Both the position numbers and the translations under genes were made by a program. From Acidobacteriota bacterium (GTDB lineage: Bacteria; Actinomycetota; Acidimicrobiia; Acidimicrobiales; SHLQ01), in NCBI GenBank assembly GCA_022562835.1, contig JADFOM010000055.1:1-11327 (forward strand): DNA of 11,327 nt, in the 5' to 3' direction. Under the pieces are notes generated by a model, which worked only from the letters and a program-made list of their open reading frames with translations, searched no databases and was not told the origin of the DNA. Position 1 is the first letter of the stretch. The number at the start of each line of letters is the position of its first letter. Shown here piece by piece: positions 7,653-11,327 of this stretch.

Positions 7653-9005
7653 TCAGACCAGGTTCGATCGCAGAAGCATCCAATCGGGTTCGCTGCGTAC
7701 CGAAGCCAGATCCGGGTCGTTGTCAAGGTCGGACACGGAGTTCCAGCCCATCTCAGAAGCCCGTTGCAGATACCCCACCGCCTCGCGGGTGCGGCCGGCG
7801 CGAGCCATCGAACACGCAACGTTGTACCAGGTCAGCGCCTCGGCATCCGGGTGGGTTCGTACCATCAACTCGCCGACAGCAGCGGCGGGCGCGTAGCTCC
7901 GGTCGTGGTGTAGACGTAGATGAGCGTCACGCAACACACCGAGCCGTCGGGCCTCCTCAGGCGCAGCTGCGAGCAGGGCGGGCACCTCGTCGGCTCGGCG
8001 CGCCGCAAGAAATCCGTGTACCGCGCATCGCACCGACAGAGCATCGCCTGCGGTCATTACCTCGCGGGAAAGACTTGTCAGGGCGTCGCGGTGACCGCCA
8101 TATACATCGATCAGATCATGCAGAGGCGGCGGCACCGCCGAGGGCAACTCGTCGGCGAACCGACGTGCGGCTGCCACGTCGCCACGGCTCAAATGGAACT
8201 CGACCACAACGGTCCCCAACCCGACCTGGCGAGCTCGGTCGGTGTCGACCTTGGCCGCAGCGGCAACCTCGTCGGCAGCGGCGGCATCGCCGCTGCGCAT
8301 GCGCGTAAGGGCTTCGTCCAGTTCCATCGAAAGGTCGCCGTCGTCACTCCTGCGCAGTGTCGGGACGTTGGTAATCACCAGCATCGCCAGCATCACAGCG
8401 AACAACTCGTGCCCGGCCCTGTACAACCAGAACCCCGCGATCGATCCTAGAACGACCGAGACGATCGCGGCGGTTCGGCGCCGCTTTGACGGGCTTCCTG
8501 GCAGCAGCTGCTCGAGCACATGTCCACCATCGAGCGGGAGCACGGGCGCCAAATTGATAAGACCCCAACCGATGTTGACCCCGATCGCCATGCGTAGCGC
8601 GTAGTCCATGAGGGTATTGGGCACGGGATCGCCAAATATCGACTGGCCCATCAACACCAACAGCCCAAGGCACGCACCCGCTAGGGGTCCGGCCATCGCC
8701 ACACCGATGGCCTCGAGTCTGGTTGGTTGTTCAGGCGGTCGGTAAGCGGTGTACCCACCGAGACCGTTGATGACGATCGATGGTTCGGCGCCGAGACTGC
8801 GAGCCGCGAATGCGTGGCCGAGCTCGTGTACCAAGACCGATACCGCGATGACGATCATCAAGACCAACACGAAGGTCGGCCCGTCGGGCGAGCTCAGCGC
8901 GAATAGCAGGGCGATCATGAAAAACGACCAATCGATCCGCACCGGAAACCCGAGCACCGAGAACCGAAGTCCTTGACCACCCGAAGCCGCGCTGGCAGAC
9001 GTCAT
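7653..9005 (-). CDS. M50 site-2-protease-like membrane metallopeptidase with TPR-like C-terminus
   Basis: A 450-residue intramembrane zinc peptidase of family M50. The zinc motif HELGH is at residues 60-64, inside a hydrophobic segment. The third ligand is D159 in NLAPVLPLDGGH, the usual N-x-P-x-x-x-L-D-G-G pattern. About five or six hydrophobic segments fall roughly at 23-40, 43-64, 97-122, 131-156 and 178-212. From about 215 on the protein is soluble and alpha-helical; residues 393-423 (YNVACSMARAG...AVGYLQRA) look like a TPR repeat, with a common closing motif DPDLASVRSEPDW. No PDZ domain is evident. The start at 9005 follows the thiolase stop by 4 nt with GGGA upstream; an ATG at 9023 overlapping the thiolase end is an alternative and would add 6 residues. 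Such proteases cut membrane-bound regulators or clear membrane proteins. The substrate is unknown, and its place in a catabolic gene row is odd. Confidence 0.9.
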   Translation of the reverse strand: MTSASAASGGQGLRFSVLGFPVRIDWSFFMIALLFALSSPDGPTFVLVLMIVIAVSVLVHELGHAFAARSLGAEPSIVINGLGGYTAYRPPEQPTRLEAIGVAMAGPLAGACLGLLVLMGQSIFGDPVPNTLMDYALRMAIGVNIGWGLINLAPVLPLDGGHVLEQLLPGSPSKRRRTAAIVSVVLGSIAGFWLYRAGHELFAVMLAMLVITNVPTLRRSDDGDLSMELDEALTRMRSGDAAAADEVAAAAKVDTDRARQVGLGTVVVEFHLSRGDVAAARRFADELPSAVPPPLHDLIDVYGGHRDALTSLSREVMTAGDALSVRCAVHGFLAARRADEVPALLAAAPEEARRLGVLRDAHLRLHHDRSYAPAAAVGELMVRTHPDAEALTWYNVACSMARAGRTREAVGYLQRASEMGWNSVSDLDNDPDLASVRSEPDWMLLRSNLV

Positions 9006-9009
9006 CGCT

Positions 9010-10197
9010 TCATCCCAGCTCATTGCCGAGGATAGAGACAAACGAGACCATCTCGCCGGGGTAGCCGCCGAGATTATGCACAAGCCCGAGATGCGGGTCG
9101 TCGATCTGACGATCCGGTCCGGCCTCGTTTCGCAACTGCAGCCACAGCTCGTAGTGCATCCGCAGGCCCGACGCACCGACGGGGTGGCCGAACGCCTTCA
9201 ATCCGCCGTCGGGATTGACAGGAAGGTCGCCGTCGAGCGCGAACGCGCCGTCAAGCACCTCCTGCCATGCGGTGCCGCGCTCGGAGAAGCCGAGATCTTC
9301 CATCAGTACAAGTTCGGTCGGAGTAAAGCAGTCGTGAACCTCTGCGAGATCGAGTTCAGTGCGTGGGTCGGTGATGCCCGCTTGGCGGTAGGCGTCATCC
9401 GCGGCGAACTTGCATTCCGGCAGCGTCGTGAAGTCATAGTCGGGATCGATCAATCCGCTCCCGGTACCGGCGACAAACGCCAGCGCCTTCACATATAACG
9501 GCGTTTCGGTGTAGCGATGAGCGTCCTCAGCGCGGACGACGATCGCCGCTGCAGCACCGTCAGCGACACCAGCGCAGTCGAAGACGCTTAGCTGTCCGGC
9601 CACCGCGGCCATCTCGCAGATCCGCTCGGCCGACACCTCCCGACGGAACTGAGCGAGTGGATTACGTGCGCCGTTGTAGTGGTTCTTCTCCGCAATCTTG
9701 GCGACAACGTAGCGGAGCTTGTCCGGATCGACGCCGTAACGCTGCGAATACGCCGGCAGGATCAGGCTGAACATGGCCGCGGCGGTGAGGGTACGGCCGG
9801 TGCCGTCGCTCGGTATCGGAAAAGCATTGAGGCCCTGATATCCGCTGTCCTTGACCTTCTCGACACCCACCGCCATCGCTGTGTCGTAAGCCCCAGACGC
9901 CACGGCGTAACAAGCCTGTCTCAGAGCCTCCGACCCAGTCGCGCAATAGTTCTCCACGCGGGTCACCGGCTTGGCTTCGATCTTGAGTGGAAATGAAAGG
10001 GTGTTGCCCGACATTCCGGACTGCGCTGTGCCCAACCAGAACGCATCGATGTCGTCCTGGGCAACGCCGGCCGAGTCGTAGGTCTGTGTGGCGACCTCGA
10101 CAAGCATCTCACCGACACCTTTGTCGTAGTGCTCCTTGAAGGGCAGACACCCCATACCGATGATCGCGACCTGGTCACGGATTCCGTGTGATGCCAT
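9010..10197 (-). CDS. SCP-x-type thiolase / acetyl-CoA acetyltransferase-like protein
   Basis: A 395-residue thiolase-superfamily protein of the SCP-x / lipid-transfer group, expected to cleave a 3-ketoacyl-CoA (or to act as a related C-C lyase). The nucleophilic cysteine is C85 in ENYCATGSEA. H288 in EVHDCFTPTE and H338 in AFGHPVGASG complete the usual set. The C-terminal region reads HNLGGYPGEM, without the CxG cysteine of classical biosynthetic thiolases; this is common in the SCP-x group as I know it. The start ATG at 10197 has GAGGCAGG upstream and overlaps the DUF35 stop by one base (TGATG). DUF35 proteins form complexes with thiolase-like partners, for example Ltp2-ChsH2 in steroid degradation and the archaeal HMG-CoA synthase complex. 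Unlike the Ltp2 aldolases, which as I recall have lost the thiolase Cys/His set, this protein keeps it, so thiolysis is the likelier reaction. Confidence 0.9.
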   Translation of the reverse strand: MASHGIRDQVAIIGMGCLPFKEHYDKGVGEMLVEVATQTYDSAGVAQDDIDAFWLGTAQSGMSGNTLSFPLKIEAKPVTRVENYCATGSEALRQACYAVASGAYDTAMAVGVEKVKDSGYQGLNAFPIPSDGTGRTLTAAAMFSLILPAYSQRYGVDPDKLRYVVAKIAEKNHYNGARNPLAQFRREVSAERICEMAAVAGQLSVFDCAGVADGAAAAIVVRAEDAHRYTETPLYVKALAFVAGTGSGLIDPDYDFTTLPECKFAADDAYRQAGITDPRTELDLAEVHDCFTPTELVLMEDLGFSERGTAWQEVLDGAFALDGDLPVNPDGGLKAFGHPVGASGLRMHYELWLQLRNEAGPDRQIDDPHLGLVHNLGGYPGEMVSFVSILGNELG

Positions 10198-10436
10198 CAG
10201 GCGCCTGCCTCTGCGATCTTGGCGGAGTCACTGCTAGCTGTTCGCACAGGGCGTGCCTTCCAAAAGTAATTGTGCAAACCATCGGCAGTTCCCAGCTTAC
10301 GGAATACCATTTCAACCTCGTCACCAATGGCGACGTCGCCGACATCGACATCGACAAGGCGACGCGGGCGATGTTCGAATACGACCTGGAGGGCACGGCG
10401 GAGATCCTCTTCGCCGACACGGTCGAGCGCAGGGAA
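10197..10436 (-). CDS. C-terminal remnant of a DUF35 OB-fold acyl-CoA-associated protein (5' end missing)
   Basis: Translating this strand to the TGA at 10197-10199 gives a C-terminus typical of DUF35 OB-fold proteins: RRLVDVDVGDVAIGDEVEMV, then a TADGLHNYFWKARPVR block, then a short Ala/Ser tail. These small proteins (about 120-150 aa, with a zinc ribbon before the OB fold) bind acyl-CoA and partner thiolase-like enzymes. The stop overlaps the thiolase start by one base, which supports real coupling. The recognisable part covers only about 45-60 residues. Upstream the frame stays open to the TGA at 10554-10556 but contains no ATG, GTG or TTG before the internal Met codon at 10308-10310. No zinc-ribbon cysteines appear, and residues before about 10,400 look unlike the family. 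The gene is therefore truncated, probably at a join with foreign sequence; the upper coordinate is approximate. Confidence 0.65.
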   Translation of the reverse strand, partial: FPALDRVGEEDLRRALQVVFEHRPRRLVDVDVGDVAIGDEVEMVFRKLGTADGLHNYFWKARPVRTASSDSAKIAEAGA

Positions 10437-10533
10437 TACGAGAACGCGCTGCCGCAGCGCTCGGGAACCTGAGCTCCTTGGCAGGGACTCGACCCAGATA
10501 GGTCGCAGCGGCGGCCAGTGCGGCCGGCGTCTC
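10437..10533. other. probable junction between actinobacterial operon and exosortase segment
   Basis: About 100 bp with no convincing protein in any frame. It lies between the last DUF35-like residues and the stop (TAA, 10534-10536) of the exosortase-associated gene. The DUF35 family match is lost as this stretch is entered, and no start codon, ribosome site or clear promoter is visible in it. A weak CGGCC / GGCCG pairing (10512-10526) is the only local structure seen. Confidence 0.5.
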
Positions 10534-11118
10534 TTAGGCGTCTCCGTCAGCTGTCACCGCGTTTGACGGGCCCGCCTGACGGCGGCGCAGCCACTGCCAC
10601 TGGAAATACACCATGGCCAGGGGCAGTATCTGCTTCAGCGCCAGCACACTGAACGAGCCGTAGAACTTCACCATCACGAACCAGAGGCTGAAGCTCTCCC
10701 ACAGGTCGTAGTGCTGCGGCTGCAGGGCGGTGAGCAGGCGGCTCTCTACGACCATGGCTAGATCGGCGATGTGGAACAGGTAGAGAACGGGCAGGCCGAT
10801 GGAGAGGAAGACGGCTCTGTCCCTCAGGCTGGTATCGGGCAGAGCCGTGATACAGGTCAGGTAGAGAACGACATTGTATGAAACGAGCTGAAAGGAGACC
10901 TGCTCGGTGGCCGAGGTCTGGGTCGTCTGCCATTGCACATACGGATAGAAATCGGCGAAGTTGACGACGGCGCCGTGCGGCTCGATCAGATTGAGGAAGA
11001 ACTGGGTCGGCGGCACGACCAGGCCCGCGTACAGCGGCATGACGGGCGTCACCGCCAGGTTCCACAGCAGGAAGGCGAAGAACAGGAGGAGGGCGAAACG
11101 CCAGTCCAGCCGTCTCAA
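10534..11118 (-). CDS. probable exosortase (XrtH-type)-associated membrane protein
   Basis: A 194-residue integral membrane protein. Hydrophobic segments lie at about 8-35, 76-93, 100-124 and 143-176, and the extramembrane region 36-75 carries FYPYVQWQ. The C-terminus is short, basic, then acidic. The gene starts with TTG at 11118, which overlaps the exosortase stop (TTGA, 2-nt overlap); no other start codon is available nearby. Position and segments such as LYLFHIADLAMVVESRLL and VKFYGSFSVLALKQILPL recall the membrane protein that accompanies exosortase H in Gram-negative bacteria with IPTL-CTERM-tagged proteins; this is from memory and not confirmed. Its biochemical role is not known to me. 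Leucine is encoded largely by CTG here, unlike the CTC/CTG/TTG mixture of the actinobacterial genes to the left. Confidence 0.65.
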   Translation of the reverse strand: MRRLDWRFALLLFFAFLLWNLAVTPVMPLYAGLVVPPTQFFLNLIEPHGAVVNFADFYPYVQWQTTQTSATEQVSFQLVSYNVVLYLTCITALPDTSLRDRAVFLSIGLPVLYLFHIADLAMVVESRLLTALQPQHYDLWESFSLWFVMVKFYGSFSVLALKQILPLAMVYFQWQWLRRRQAGPSNAVTADGDA

Positions 11119-11327
11119 CGAGCCGTCTGAATTCGGTGGATGTGGTGCACCCAGCAGACCAGTACGAAGATGACCATGAAGCCCTGGGCGATCTGATAGT
11201 GGAAGAAGTCGATGTGGGCGGGGTGCTCCACCATGACATACAACAGCAGCAGCACGCGAAACAGATTCAGCGCATACAGAAAAGGCAGGTAGAGGGCCAG
11301 GGCAATCAGCCGGCTGCGCCAGGTCGC
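11115..11327 (-). CDS. exosortase (probably XrtH-like), C-terminal part
   Basis: The last 70 codons of a membrane protein that runs off the window's right edge, ending at TGA 11115-11117. Two hydrophobic helices flank a short loop. The visible part holds an Asn-Leu-Phe-Arg motif (NLFRV, fragment residues 21-25) and a histidine in DFFHYQIAQG (fragment residues 40-49). These match the conserved Arg and His of exosortases and archaeosortases, membrane transpeptidases that recognise PEP-CTERM-like sorting tags. The catalytic cysteine would lie upstream, outside the window. The segment directly overlaps the start of the associated membrane protein, so the two form one operon. Family fairly sure; the XrtH subtype is inferred from the neighbour. 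Confidence 0.7.
   Translation of the reverse strand, partial: ATWRSRLIALALYLPFLYALNLFRVLLLLYVMVEHPAHIDFFHYQIAQGFMVIFVLVCWVHHIHRIQTAR

Noticed and set aside
9006..9176. N-terminal extension of the membrane protease up to 9176
   Set aside because: The extra 57 residues overlap the thiolase C-terminus and are Cys/Arg-rich and unlike M50 N-termini. The ATG at 9005 (or 9023) fits better.
10188..10472. Plus-strand open frame of 94 codons opposite the DUF35 remnant
   Set aside because: The minus strand carries a clear DUF35 C-terminus in this interval, coupled to the thiolase. The plus-strand product is not recognisable.
10547..11239. Alternative 230-codon minus-strand frame over the exosortase segment
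   Set aside because: It is Pro/Arg/His-rich and lacks hydrophobic segments. The two overlapping membrane-protein frames explain the region better.
1..11327. CRISPR arrays, tRNA or rRNA genes, transposases and attachment sites
   Set aside because: I saw no regularly spaced repeats, no tRNA-like cloverleaf, no rRNA sequence and no transposase or integrase frame.

Overview
The window reads as a metagenome-style contig. Positions 1 to about 10,430 carry an actinobacterial catabolic gene set. The last ~800 bp carry a fragment of an exosortase locus, a system normally found in Gram-negative bacteria. The actinobacterial assignment rests on a monooxygenase that closely follows mycobacterial EthA and an acyl-CoA ligase that closely follows FadD3, both judged from remembered sequences. 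Acidimicrobiia or a mycobacterial relative would both fit. No database search was run.

Layout. The plus strand holds three genes: a phytanoyl-CoA dioxygenase-family protein cut by the window start (3-794), an EthA-like Baeyer-Villiger monooxygenase (866-2365) and a FadD3-like acyl-CoA ligase (2499-4070). A strong hairpin (2404-2440) lies between the last two. A second hairpin built from nested palindromes (4095-4141) separates them from a convergent minus-strand set. In transcription order that set is: a truncated DUF35 OB-fold protein (10436-10197), an SCP-x-type thiolase (10197-9010), an M50 site-2-protease-like membrane peptidase with a TPR-like tail (9005-7653), an 805-residue tandem class III CoA-transferase (7571-5154) and an AcuI/YhdH-type reductase (5152-4151). 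Three junctions are tight: 1-nt overlap DUF35/thiolase, 4-nt gap thiolase/protease, 1-nt gap transferase/reductase.

Working together (inference). The genes suit breakdown of an alicyclic, branched or otherwise awkward carboxylic acid. The ligase or the CoA-transferase would load CoA, the dioxygenase and Baeyer-Villiger enzyme would oxidise the substrate, the reductase would reduce an enoyl-CoA, and the thiolase with its DUF35 partner would handle C-C chemistry. The transferase/reductase pair also recalls DddD plus AcuI of DMSP catabolism, because DddD is itself a tandem class III CoA-transferase. The protease does not fit a simple catabolic operon.

Right end. Positions 10534-11327 hold a probable XrtH-type exosortase-associated membrane protein and the C-terminus of an exosortase. 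The DUF35 gene loses its 5' part, with no usable start codon, just where this segment begins. I read the boundary (about 10,430-10,533) as an assembly chimera or, less likely, a real rearrangement or transfer.
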